Assembly (NCBI GenBank): GCA_003971905.1
Contig: RSEE01000035.1
Location: 558,001-622,000, forward strand
Origin: Moniliella sp. 'wahieum'
Lineage: Eukaryota > Basidiomycota > Moniliellomycetes > Moniliellales > Moniliellaceae
DNA: 64,000 bases
Reading direction: 5' to 3'
In this document: in pieces, positions 46,338 to 57,645 of the stretch
Layout: the number at the start of each line of letters is the position of its first letter
How positions within the stretch are numbered: position 1 is the first letter of the stretch
The notes under the pieces: model-generated
Seen by the model: the letters and a program-made list of their open reading frames with translations, nothing else
The model's database searches: none
Told to the model about the DNA's origin: nothing
Made by a program: the position numbers and the translations under genes

Positions 46338-48593
46338 CTACCTCGCTTCCTGTTTGAGTTCGACTGCCATTGGGCTGGAAGCTCGAGGGGGCGAAGGTGA
46401 CGCACCCGACGCCGGCAAAAACGCCGTGGTGGGCAGGGTTAGCGGAATCGTCTGCTCGGGTCGAGACTTGGCCAACATCTCTGCCGAGGGGGTATACAGC
46501 ACCTCGATGCGCGCGCGGTTGGGGGCCAGAGTACTCGTTCGAGCCACAGTGATGGACGAAGAGGCGAGAATGGGGCTGGTGGACCAGGGAGGTGAGGAAC
46601 CGTCTTTGGCTTTTTGATCCCCCAGTTCCTGCGCACTAGTAAGCACCGAGAGCAACGCACGCAGCGCCTCGTTTTCCTCTCGTGCCGCCACCAACGCCGT
46701 TTCGCGTCGGGCCAAACGCGCTTGGATGCGGTACAGGTATTCGTTCCCGTGCCGCAGCACGGCGGCCTTGGAAATGCCCCGGTTGACCATCCAGGCTTGG
46801 GAGGGGGGGACGAGGTGGTCAGGGTGAAAGCCTTCTGCCTCCTCATCTTCGGGCAGACCATCAGGCGCAAGAAAACTCCCATCCTCCGCTTGCTCGTCCA
46901 GCACGATTGCCGGCAAGTTTTTTCGCAGTTGGTCAAAGGAGTCTTTGAGGCTGTCCCGTCGTCTCTGCTCGGCAAGTTTGTGGGAGGAGCGCGAGAATCG
47001 CACGGGGCAGCCAAAGCAGCTTGTTTCTTCATGGCTTGCGCCGCAGACGCAGAATGGTACGTGATCCGATTGGCTTCGGTCCCCTTTCCCGTCTTGGCTT
47101 TCCCGCGGCGAGGTACCTTGAGGACGAGAGGGGCTGTGAGCGTCGCCTCACTCGTTTCGCAACCAGATATGGAAAGAGAGGAGCGGGCGGTACCTGACCT
47201 CTCTCGTACCACGCTCGCCAATCGTTGAGTGGGCACCAACGCCCCTTCCTCTAGTGGTCCAGGCCGAGCCTCGCTAGGGTCCAATCCACTCTCTGTTGCC
47301 TTGGCGTCATGGGCTGGCTGTAGACCCATTAATGAGGCAGGTGTCACAGGGCTTTGCGTGCACGGCGAGGTGGAGGTAGTAGGACCCAGGGGGTGCCTGT
47401 CCAGCGGGGCTGGAGAAGGAGAGGGCTTGGGTGGGTTGGCGAGAAGAGGTGGGGTGAATGTGACCTGCGGGGCAGCCTGACAGAGAGCTGCTGAAGGAGG
47501 AGAGCATATGACCCAATCTTCCAATTGGATGGGAGACGGACTTGTCGCCCACGTCTCAGCCGGAAGCCAGCTCAGTTCGTCGGTTCCAGAAGAAGCAGGG
47601 GGCAGTACGGTGGCCCCTTCCTCCCCGTCTCTGGTCCGCTTGGCTGCCTCCTTGTCCTTTCCCTCTTGCTGCCCGTACGAGGGTAGAGGAGGCAGAACGG
47701 GCCCACAAGGTGGTTCGGGCGGTACAGGAGAGCACGTGGAAGTGGATGGGAAGCAGGGAGCAGGCCCCCCGCCACCCACGAAGGATTCAGCTGCTACTGC
47801 TGGGGTTGAAGGCGTCGACAAGGACGACGAACCGAATTGGTAAAGGGCAGAGACAGGAGAGCTACCGGTAGCCCTTCCGCGGCGAACATGCGGTGAGAGG
47901 AACAGTTCTTCACGTCGCGGCCGGGATTGGCTTCGCTCTTTCCCTTGCGGGTAGGTCAGAGGAGAAGCACGGCCGCGAAGAAGGAGACGCGACGTGCTTA
48001 CGGCCCGGCGACCCCCGCCGCGAGATGGACCAAGGCCAGAAGGGTATGCAGTAGATGGGGATCGGTGTGTACTCTTCGTTCGCGGCACGAGAGCTGCCCA
48101 CCGGCTTGGTAGACTGCTTGGCACATCCGAGGCAGCAGTCATGGCTGTGTCAGTGTCGGCATCCATGGTTGGTCCTGTGCCTGCGGCCAAGGGGTAGGGA
48201 GTGGCGCAGAGGGATGAGGGAACCGAGTCAGAATAGCTAAACAAGCCAACAGTGGGCTAGAACGGGGTGCCAGGGCCCATGGCGAGTGGGGCGCACTCGC
48301 ACTTCCTATTGCTGGGTGAGGGTGGATTGTAGGAGCAACGGGGGGGTGGCGGGGCCGTGGGGGGGCATCAGGTCCATCTGTTGCAGTGCTTGGTCCAAGG
48401 GTGGGAAATAGGATTGGAGGGGGGCATGCTGTGGGAGGGACGGAGGCTGTGGCGCGGATGGTGATTGCTCGGCTTGTGGAATGCTCGCCATCGTCAGCGA
48501 TGAGAGCATCTGCAGGCCTTGGGCTTGGTCGGCCACATTGGAAGAGGCCAAAAGAGAGATGACAAAGGGAGGCAAAGACGGCAGTGGCTCCAT
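46338..48593 (-). CDS. bHLH-leucine-zipper transcription factor
   Basis: On the minus strand a long Ser/Pro/Thr-rich N-terminal region (about 48593-47060) with small conserved-looking islands (start MEPLPSLPPFVISLLAS; WAALVPRTKS; DELSWLPAETW) leads to a bHLH domain at about 47000-46690. The basic region is SHKLAEQRRRDSLKDSFDQL, with the His-Glu-Arg E-box contact pattern. A long acidic loop (about 40 residues) follows. Helix 2 is GISKAAVLRHGNEYLYRIQARL, running straight into a zipper (AREENEALRALLSVL). It ends at TGA 46338-46340. One frame change near 46990 joins the two main frames. The region 48200-48310 needs either an intron or an indel. A possible alternative start is at 48166 (MDADTDTAM). 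The long loop is characteristic of some fungal bHLH classes. The target is unknown. Confidence 0.78.
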
Positions 48594-49663
48594 CTTTTTT
48601 TTGGATGACAAAACTGGGTGAGGGACTGAAGATGTTGGGACCAAAATGGTTGACGAAGAAGAGAGTGTAGGCGAGATGCGTTCTGTTGTTGGTGCAGTGG
48701 GGTGCAGGGGTGCCCCACACGGGAGTAAGAGAGGAGGCCGGTGGCAGGCCCCACGGGCAACAAATGTGGAGGGTGAGCGCAGAAGAGTCAGGGTCAGGAA
48801 ACAGGAAGCGGTCAGATGAGAGCTGTATGGTCGAGGATGCAGGAGGGTATATCCGAATAGGATAGCGGACTTGGTGTTAGAGTACACATGGTGTGGCCTG
48901 GACAGTCGATTTGTACATACAACACACCTGCCCCCGTACCCAGTATTCAGGAGTGACCACCAGACACTTGCCTGGGGCCTGGCCAACGGAGACAGCCTTG
49001 GTGCCCATGCCCACTGACACGGGCGCTGTGCCGTTGAGGGCACCAGCACCAACTCAGGCATGGCAGGGCATGGCTGGCATTGGCTCGCAGCGCGCAGCGC
49101 CCTGCATTGCATGGGGGCAGGGGCGGGTGCAGGCGAGCAGCTGCGGGCAACCTTCGTCACGCGTCAGTACTCAGTACTCAGTGCCCGGCTGTGCCCTTCT
49201 GCGCCAGTGCGCCACCCGTGGCTTGCGCCGGTGCAAGTCATGCATCACATACCGTGCGTGGGGGATGTGTGGCAGCCAGCCAGCGCGTGACGCGTGAGCG
49301 TGACCCTGCGTGGCAAGCGGCGGTGGCCAATGTGGCACGGGGGCGGCGGGGGGGCAGCCAGAGTGTGCTGCCTGGGCCGCCCAGCGCACCGTCCACCACA
49401 CGCATCCACCGCCTGGCAGCGCGTGCTGCCGATTCAATATTCAATCGATATTCAAGCTTCAAGGTGCATGCAACATTGCAATTGCCACAGCATTTCAAAG
49501 TTACATATCGGCATGGAAATTCGGGCGATGTGCGTCCTGCCCTGAGAGTGAGTGCCATCGGCAACGGGCAGCACGTGACCGCGCCTCGCTCTCCTCGGGT
49601 CGAATGCGGGCTGGCCATCGTCCACGCATCTCTCCGCTTGCCGCTCGCCTCCCTCCCCCCCCC
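48594..49663. promoter_or_regulatory. Divergent spacer, bHLH gene / SNF8
   Basis: No gene seen. It contains a GTCATGCATCAC word (49237-49248), an ATTCAATATTCAATCGATATTC cluster (49434-49455) and GCATGGCAGGGCATGGC repeats near 49058-49074. Confidence 0.4.
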
Positions 49664-50676
49664 ATGGCTCTCCGGCGCGGCGGCGGCATCTCGGCGCTTG
49701 CGCGCGACAGCGCCGCCGAGGCGTCCTACTCGTCGCTCGCTGCCGACGTCAACGCCGCCCAGCTCGCCGAACTGCGCGCCCAGCTCGACTCGTTTGGCTC
49801 GGCCCTCGTCCGCTTTGCCAACGAGCACGGCTCTGACATCCGCGCCTCACCCGACCTGCGCCATGCGTTCCAGAAAATGTGTGCCTCCATCGGCGTCGAC
49901 CCGCTCGCCGCCCCGCCCCGCCCCCTCGTGCCAGTACTAGCTCCTCCATCAGCGCCAGTGCCGCCGGCGCCAGCCTCGGCCGCATCGCCCATGCCGCCCG
50001 CGGCCAGTGGAACGTGTGGGCTGCCGCACTGGGCCTGGGCGACTGGGTGTACGCCCTGGCGGTGCAGGTAGTCGACGTGTGCGTCTCAACGCGCCCTATC
50101 AATGGCGAACTCATTGCCCGTGTCGCCGTCCTGCGCTCGGGAAAGCGCATCACCTCTACCACGCTCGCGCACCCATCGGCTACCTCCCTCGTCCCGACGC
50201 TGCCGAAGCTACCGTCACGGCATCTGATATTCGCCGAGCGATCAAATCACTTGCCCCCCTCGAAACGGGCTATGCGCTGGTTGAAACAGGCGGTACCACC
50301 TTTGTCCGCTCCGTCCCGGCTGAACTGAGCCAGGACTCGGCGATTGTTCTTGGCCTGCTCGCTCGTGCTGCCTTCTTCCGACCCTGCTCCGGCTCCGCGG
50401 GCACCAGGGGAACACCAATTGCCTTGCGATCCACAGGGCCTGCCCTTTGTCACACGGGATGCGCTCGTGCAGGTTTGCCCCGGTGGGACCATGTGGACGA
50501 CCGAGCGCGCCCACGCTGCGCTCGACGGCATGGCGCGCAACGATGGCCTTCTCTGGATCGACCTGCCTACCAGCTCGGGCGATGCAGCGGCAGATGCCGT
50601 CCTTGCACCGGCGACTGCACGCTATTACTCCCTCACAGTGGCCGAGGGCGTCTGGGCCAAGACGTCGCCTACGTGA
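49664..50676 (+). CDS. SNF8: ESCRT-II subunit SNF8 / VPS22
   Basis: Winged-helix core subunit of ESCRT-II, which sorts ubiquitinated cargo into multivesicular bodies and is also needed for Rim101/PacC pH signalling in yeasts. Starts MALRRGGGISALARD. The N-terminal helical hairpin is AAQLAELRAQLDSFGSALVRFANEHGSDIRASPDLRHAFQKMC, then SIGVDPLA. GLGDWVYALAVQVVDVCVSTRPINGELI is the diagnostic GLGDFYYELGVQIVEVC-type block. VTASDIRRAIKSLAPLETGYALVETGG and FVTRDALVQV with GMARNDGLLWID form the tandem winged helices. The stop is TGA 50674-50676. Three frame changes are needed (about 49930-49960, 50110-50200, 50385-50410). Order and spacing are normal, with total size about 330 residues if the indels are corrected, slightly long for the family (~230-260) because of Ala/Pro linkers. 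Confidence 0.88.
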
Positions 50677-51122
50677 TGGCGGGGGGGCGGGTCTTTAGTG
50701 AATGGTGGGGGCGAACCGAACGACTGTATTGTATTTCGATGTACACGTATTTTTCTCTGCTCATCTTTTTCTGCCTCATCGCCCATCCTGCAGGCAGCAA
50801 TGGTCAAGGCGGTGATGGTGATGGTGGTGGGGATGGCAGTGGCAGTAGGGGCGGGCAAGCGTAGGCGGCAAAGGGCTCCAACTGCCAGCACCAGTTTGGC
50901 TGCCCGAGGGGCTGTGTAATCTAACGCCACTGGCCGCAATCTGCTGCCAATAACTGCGCAGCGGCGCCCGCAGCTTTCACAGCAATTGTGCTTTCAATTT
51001 ATTGAGGCTCCGCTAGTCGCTTGGCATCGGCCCGCTCCCAATCAAAATCAGTAGCGCCGCAGCCTCCTATCCATCCCCATCCCCATCCCCATCGCCACCC
51101 TCGCGATCCCCCCTTTCTCTTG
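50677..51122. other. Spacer between SNF8 and the TBC gene
   Basis: No gene. It holds a GGTGATGGTGATGGTGGTGG repeat (50810-50829) and a CCATCCCCATCCCCATCCCC repeat (51070-51090). Confidence 0.5.
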
Positions 51123-53905
51123 ATGAGTTCGCGCACCCCCACGTCCCCCTCCCCACCCCTCTCAGTACCGCCACTGGGCCTCCAGCGCCCCCTCCTGCTG
51201 CGGCGGCTGACGCCAACGCGAACGAATTCCCGGACGATCTGATTTTCCCTTCGGCGACGGCGACTCATCTCACAGGGCTTGGGACCTGGCATGGCCCCTC
51301 TCTCGCTGACTTGCACGCTGCCGGTGCGGATGTGGCGGGTGGAATGGGCACATGGGGTCTAGCCCGGCTCCGCACTGCGCTGACGGGAACAGGGGTGGAC
51401 ACGTTGGCTGACTTGGTTGCGCCGGGCTGGCTGCCTCCTGCGACCGCCGACGGGGCCGAGGCGGCGCGGATGGGCGCGGACGAGGTGGCGGAGTGGGCGG
51501 CCCAAGCGCGATCCAGTGTGCTGAGCGACTTTGCTTCGATCACTGCTGTGGCACGCGACGGCGTGCATGCCGCGCTCACCCACCCGGTTGCCGCAGCCTT
51601 GGGTGCCTCCTCGGTCGTTCCCGCCCCCATTGCCACCTGGGCCCACGTCGATGCGTCGGGTCGAGCAATGATCGTACCCCCTTCCCATCCGTCGCAAGAA
51701 GAACAGGCCTCGATGGCCTACGACCCGCAACGCATCGCCTTGGCCCAATGGGCTTCTCGCCTCGCTGCGGCTGCGGACCAAGCGCGACAAGACACGGATA
51801 CGCCCCAAGTTCGTCGCAGCTCGGCTGCCAGCTCGGGTTGGCGGTTGCCTTGGGACCGCGCGGCGCGCCCCGTCCCCATTGCTCTTTCCGAATGGAAGGC
51901 TTGGATGAACGAGGCGGGACAGTTGGACGCAGCCATGATCCCCACGCTGGCACCGCCATCTGTACCTGTTCCCCCGTCCTCCTCGTCCTCTGACCCTGCT
52001 ATTGCACTAGGCCAGGCTGTGCGGGCGCAAATTTTCTCGCGCGGCGTGGCCCGCGACGCGCGCCATGCCATCTGGCCTTTCCTGTTGGGCGTGTACCCGT
52101 GGGATAGCACCTTGGCCCACCGCCAGTTGCTTCTCACGCAGCTTCAGACCGAGTACACTGACTGGTCCGCCGTGCTGAGGCCCTGCTGCGCTACCAAAAG
52201 CACAAGGCCTCCCTCCGACCCCGACCCCGGTTCCGATCCCGTTCCCGGTCTCGATTCCGGTCCTGATCCTGACCCCGATTCACACCCTCCACCTCAGGCT
52301 GCCCCCGCCCCCCCCGATTCGTCGGGGGAGATTACTTACCCTACTCTTCGTCCTCTTCGTGCTGTTCTTTGGAGTCAATACTGATCTCGACGTGGACGTT
52401 CGCGAGGAACGGCGGCGGATCCGGCTCGACTCGGAACGCACCGATCGAGAACACATCCTTTTCCGCGTACCCAGCACTCCGCTTCGTTCGGTGCCTGACC
52501 ACGCGACAACGGCAGCGGATGAGGGGGAGGGGGAGGAGGATGCTGTGGAAGATGGCCCTCCTCCCACTAACATCCACATTGCTGCCCTCAACTCCATCCT
52601 CCTCGCCCTCGTCTTCTGGGACACTCGCGCCACCGCACTTGCAGAGCAGAAGCCTCAGGACCCCGCTGTCTCCGCCTACCTCGCCTCTTGTCCCGCCTCC
52701 GCCTCCGCCTCTGCCTCCGCCTCCACCTCGACCGACGTGCCCGCCAAGTTGGGCGGCTATGCACAGGGCATTTCCGACATCTGTGCCGTCCTTTACGGCT
52801 CTCTTTTCCCTTTGGCAGATCGGCGTGGGAATGGGAACGGGAATGGGAATGGGAATGGGAATGGGAGCGAGAACGAGGAAGTGCCACCGCGTTCGCTGGC
52901 CGTCGAAGCACTCACGTTTGGCTGCTTGCGCGCGCTCTTGACTTGCTTTGGATGGAGCGCGCCGTTCCGCCGGGACCAAAAGGCCATGACGGCCGCACTG
53001 GCTTCGTTGCGCGGCATGCTGCGCACCTGCGCCCCCGACACGTATCGCCAGCTTATTCGTCTCGAGGCGGACAACTTGTTCTTTGCTTATCGGTACGTTT
53101 CCCCCCACTCCCAGTATGAATCCGAATCCGAATCCGAATCCCAATCCCAATCCGAGCCGTCGTCCCTACGCCCCGTCGCGCCGAATCCGAACGTACTGAC
53201 CTTTCCCTTCCCTTTTCTCTTATCTTTTCTTATCTTATCTTTTCTTATTTTCTCTTTGTCTCTGACTTCTGGCTTGGCTCGTTGTTCCCTTCGCGCGTGC
53301 AGCTGGCTGCTGGTCACCTTCAAGCGCGAGTTGGAGTTGGAAGATACGTGCCGGGTGTGGGAGGCGATCTGGGCCGCAGATAGCGAGCTGGCTGCGGCTG
53401 TCGCGCTCGGTCGTGCCAACCGAGAGGCAGAGACCGATGCCACGGCAACGGCCAAGGCCAACGCGGATGCTGATCGGCACCGGGCCGCGTTGCAGCAAGG
53501 ACCAGGTACGCCAGCCAGCTTCAGCTTAGTCTTGGCCTTTGCGTTGATCGTACGCGAAACGTTAGCCTTGGCTCAGCTCCAAGTGTTTGACGAGGCATTG
53601 CATTACTTTAACTCGCTTGCTCCGCCGGCCGGCACGGCAGCGGCCAATCATCCTTCTGCCTCTGCCTCTGCCTCTGCCTCTGCTCCTGCCTCGGACTTGG
53701 CGTCGGGGTCCGGGCCGGAATCCGGTACCGAACCAACCCGTACCACTGCCGTCGGGGACAACTTGCTCTTTCGTGCGGCACGGGCTGCTCGCGACCTCCC
53801 CGGACTCTGGCCACCCCCGCCTGTCAGCTTTCCAACGCGGCCGTGAGGCGCGCGGTGCAGGCCGTGGCGCGGGAGAGGGCTGCGTTGGAGGCACTGTATT
53901 GCTGA
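51123..53905 (+). CDS. TBC-domain Rab GTPase-activating protein (GYP7 / TBC1D15-like)
   Basis: Accelerates GTP hydrolysis on Rab/Ypt proteins (Ypt7-type for Gyp7). A long N-terminal region (51123-51880) precedes the TBC domain: SEWKAWMNEAGQL, IFSRGVARDARHAIWPFLLGVYPWDST, then VREERRRIRLDSERTDRE (position of the catalytic IxxDxxR Arg finger, here LDSERTDRE), TNIHIAALNSILLALVFWD, LGGYAQGISDICAVLY (YxQGM-type Gln finger), FFAYR-WLLVTFKRELELEDTCRVWEAIW. An intron at 53093-53299 (GTACGT...GTGCAG) splits FFAYRWLL as in many GYP7 relatives. Low-complexity inserts include SASASASAS and an Asn-Gly repeat from GGGAATGG units. Frame changes are needed near the start (about 51165), near 52200-52390 and at 53810-53830. 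It ends in coiled AVRRAVQAVARERAALEALYC, TGA 53903-53905. Confidence 0.82.
53117..53256. repeat. GAATCC and TCTTATC arrays in the TBC-gene intron
   Basis: GAATCC/CAATCC units at 53117-53153 and TTATCTTTTC-type repeats at 53218-53256 fill most of the 207-base intron. Confidence 0.85.
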
Positions 53906-54267
53906 AATGATATATCAGAATGCCGAGGGCGCGGACGAGGATGAAGAGGATGGAGCTTGAAGAAACAACTGCACCTAGGCTCTTGTAGTGCGGCAGTGGT
54001 GCTTCCTCTCTCGCCATGTGTCGGTGCTTCCTCCTTTCGGCCCCTTCCCCATTGGCCTCTCCGCGCATTCATTATTCGTGCTTCCATCGCTCGTGACCTC
54101 TACGCCTTTCCCTCCTTCCACTTCCGCGTTGCCCTTTAGTTATACTATCGCATGGACAGCCTTGCGCTTCTCCGCCTTTTGGACTACAACCTAGTAGTCT
54201 CCTACAGCCGCCGACAGACAGTACAGGCATACCATTATGGGGGTGGGGGAGGGTGAGGAACAGCGTC
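53906..54267. other. Spacer between convergent genes TBC and NOC2
   Basis: Pyrimidine-rich, lower GC, nothing recognisable. Probably both 3' UTRs. Confidence 0.5.
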
Positions 54268-56572
54268 TTAGACCTCCACCTGGGATTGGGCCAACAAGGC
54301 CCGCTTTTGGTCCCGTACCTTCTTGGCCAAACGGGCAGCGGCCTCCAGAGGTGCCTCGGACGCGTCCTGGACAAAGTCCATCTTGGACATATTGTTGCGC
54401 AGCAACTGTGCCGGAGCAAGTCCAGCTTGGCCCGGCGCGTCTCGAGCCAAGTCCGCTGCGCGTCAATCTATCCGCCAACGTTTTCAGCGTGGCTTCACCC
54501 TTAGTCTTGTGACCCTTGGCCTTGCCAGTCTTGGCCGCGTTGGCAGCGCGCAGCTTGCGCCGCAGCTGGATCACCACCGGCGTCGTCATCTCGGGAAGGC
54601 GAGGCTGCGGGATTGGGTAGCAAGGAACTGGAGCAGAAGGAAGGACACTCGTCGGCAATCAAATCGGCATAGATGGATGTCCGGACAAAGTTGACGGGCA
54701 CGCGCAGCTGACTGTCCAGTTCCAGCTCCGAAAGCGACGCCCCTTGGTCTTGCGGGTAAACTCGGGGGCATCGAGCATCTCAAGAAGGTAGGGAGCAAGC
54801 GGGATGTAGATCCCCGTCCGCTGCACCAGACGGAGCATAGCACGAATCAGATGGAACCGAAGCGGGAAGTAGCGCGAGATGGGAATCAGGCGCATCGCAC
54901 CCAACGCTACCTGAACCAAAGGGTAAATGAGCGGTTCCATGTTGCTGGCAGTGATATCGCCGTTGGGAAAGACGGATTGGTCGCAGGTCAAGGAAAGAAC
55001 CGAGGCCCAGAAGTCAATGCCGTGGACAAACTGCCAGTTGTACACATTTTGGTACGACTCTTTGCTTTTGGTCTGAAGCGCATTGCGAAGCAGGATGGCG
55101 AGCTGACGGATAAATCCAAAGGCCTGTTGGTACGAGGCGGAGGGTCGATGCGGAAGAGCTCGGCAGCCGAGTTCTTCATCAGGTTGATCTGCGGCAGATT
55201 GTGGATGGAAGTGCGCTTGGACACCTTGAGCAGCGTGTGGTACACGCTCCGCAGGACCAAATCCCTCACTTCGCCTTCCCCAGCCGCCACAACCGCGCGC
55301 AGGGCCAAGAAGGCCGACACCCGCGTCCGGTCTCCGGCACTGGCCCAGACCGAGATGAGCATGCGGACGTAAGCCTTGACCACTTGGTTGCTCGGGTGTG
55401 CAACAATGTAGGGCACCAGCTTGATGCTCTGGTCCACCACGAACCGGAGCAGCGCGCCCGAATCCCTCTCCTCATCTTCATCCTCCTCGTCTGCCCGACC
55501 GTTGGGGAGGGTTTGGGCAAGGGCGGCAAGGTTGTTGACCAGCGACTTCACCGGTTGCTGGATTTGACGCGTCTTGGCGTTTTGGGTGAGCCGGAAACGG
55601 AACAAACCATCGGCCTCGGCACTGCCAGGGAGCGGGAAGGCCTTGAAGGGGACGTAGTGCTTCAGCACCAGCGGCACATACGACATGGTTGTCTGAACAA
55701 CCTTCTCAAATACCCGAGGGTTGTTCACGACAAAAATATTGCGGGCATCCTCTTCGGCCATGCGCTGTTGCCGCCGCGCAATCGCTTCTCGCTTGGCGGA
55801 ACCGCTGCGCTCCAGCGCCGACTCAAGGTTCATGTCGTTGGTCCCATCATCGCCCGTGCGACTGGCAGCACGGAAGGCAGAAGGAGCAGCCGGAGCGAAC
55901 GTAGCGAACGCGATTGGATGATGGCCGCTTGCCAGGTTCGCAGCTGGGCCATGGTCACCACATCCTTGGCCCGTTGTTCCTCCTCATCCTCCATCTCCTC
56001 GTCAGAGCTGGCCTCGTTCTGCGCAGGCTGGGCGGTCTCTGCATCCGGGTCAAACTCGAGCAGGTCCGCATCGTTTTTCTGAAGATACTTGAAGAACTCG
56101 GGATCTTTTTGCTCCAGAGCAGCCAGCTCTTCCTTCAGATCACCCTCTTCGTCTGTCCGAGAACAATTAGGTGGGGCATGTTAGTACTGCTTCGTGAGGA
56201 CCAAGCTTTACCAGAAAAAATGACACCACATACCCGACGCCTCTTCCAGTTCCTCCATCTCACCATCATCGTCATCGTCCTCGTCCTCGTCCTCCGAGTC
56301 GGAAGCCAGGTCCTGGTTCAAAAAATCATCCACACTCATCCCAGCAAACTTGTTCTCTCCGTCCGCTGGCACATCCGCGTCTTCAGCCACAGCCTCCTCG
56401 TCGCTGTCGCCGTCCAGACCGGTAGAGCGGGATGCTGACGCAGCGGACCGCGCCCCTTCTTCTGGTTGCGCTGCTGCAGAATTTTCTTGGTGCGCTGCTG
56501 TTTCTTGCGCCCCTCGATCGCGCTGTCGAGTTTCTTGTGGGCAAACTTCTTGGTGCGCTTGCTTACGGCCAT
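54268..56572 (-). CDS. NOC2: Nucleolar complex protein 2 (Noc2)
   Basis: Pre-60S export/assembly factor that pairs with Noc1 in the nucleolus and Noc3 in the nucleoplasm. ATG 56572 starts a basic N-terminus (MAVSKRTKKFAHKKLDSAIE). Next are an acidic stretch (FLNQDLASDSEDEDED) and, after intron 56153-56233 (GTATGT...GGACAG with a TACTAAC branch sequence), DEEGDLKEELAALEQKDPEFFKYL. The conserved HEAT-like Noc2 core follows: MAQLRTWQAA; VPLVLKHYVPFKAFPLPG; VVDQSIKLVPYIVAHPSN; RSVYHTLLKVSKRTSIHNLPQINLMKNSAAELF; NWQFVHGIDFWASVLSLTCD; PLIYPLVQVALGAMRLIPISRYFPLRFHLIRAM; FVRTSIYADLIADECPSFC. It ends in a Lys/Arg-rich tail at 54268. At least three frame changes are needed. Confidence 0.93.
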
Positions 56573-57645
56573 GGTGCGAACGTTTCCCTGGAGAAGCGGG
56601 GGGCCGGGGTGGGGTGTGGCCGGAAGGTGTGCACAGTGTGTGGTAGCAACCAGCCAACTTGCCCTCCGCCGCGCCCAGCTTGGTCTGCTCGCAATTTGCA
56701 AACCAACCAATCAAAAAAAAAGTGGGGGGCGGAACAAAATTGCAGGGTCTGGGCACCTTTGTTCCGCTCGGCGCTTACCTTCACGTTTCAACTTTCCCAG
56801 TGGCCAGCCGCTCAGCGGCATCAGGCCTCAGGACGCAGTTCCCCGGAAGCACTGGGGGCTCTCCATTGTCATTGTCGTAGGGGCTGCGCGGCCAGGTCTC
56901 ATATCCCAATAGAATAAAATCGGCTGAAATGGCTGCACTTTTTACCTCAGCTGCCCCGTGACACGTTCCCAGCCACCCGCAGCCAGAGTATCGGTGATAT
57001 TATTTGCCCTCTCCAGCGTGGAACGGTGGACCGGGGGACCGGTGGCTACGGTGGCGAAGGGGGAACGGTGGCTAAGGTGGCGAAGGAGGAACGGTGGCTA
57101 AGGTGGCGAAGGAGGAACGGTGGCTACGGTGGCGATGGTGGACTGGGGGAACGGTGGCTAAGGTGGCGACACAGCAGACCGGGCCGTAGGCCCGGTGGTC
57201 TTCTCGTATCTCATAACCCTGTTCCTTCAACTTCACACCATGTACTCTGCTCTTGCTTCGTATATCGCCCTGTGTCAGATTTGGAGGGGGGTGGCCACGA
57301 GATACTGAGATGATGGCGACGCCCTCTTAAATGGGTTACGAAGAATGCTGCATTAGCGAGTCATGTGGGCAAGTGTTGTTTTCCGTCTTCGTCTATCATT
57401 CTCAAGTTCTTTTGTGGACATGATATGGATACAGGGATATTCACTCAATACTAAAAAGGTAAATGGACTCGCATTCGCATTCGCATTCGCATCCACAAGT
57501 CCACAGTTCAGACCAGCTGAAGCAAAAATAGATTGGAGGGTGACTTGCACTGTCCCAAGAAAATAAGGCAGAAAAAAGAGAAAATAGGCAGAAGGAAAGT
57601 GATGCTGGCGCAGCCAGCGTCCCTATAGAGAGGGGGAAGAAAGCA
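56573..57645. other. Spacer between NOC2 and the GH128 gene
   Basis: No gene. It contains a 26-bp minisatellite (57018-57175) and a GCATTC hexamer array (57471-57493). Confidence 0.55.
57018..57175 (+). repeat. 26-bp GGTGGC-rich minisatellite
   Basis: The unit AACGGTGGCTAAGGTGGCGA plus GGAGG-type bases has an exact 26-base period between 57064, 57090 and 57116. Degenerate units lie on both sides. A related sequence in the opposite orientation lies at about 60155-60355. Confidence 0.85.

Noticed and set aside
21069-50676. A pH-sensing cluster: PalI/Rim9, LSB5 and SNF8 in one window
   Set aside because: ESCRT-II does act in Rim signalling, but the genes are 10-28 kb apart among unrelated genes. 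Chance co-location is enough.
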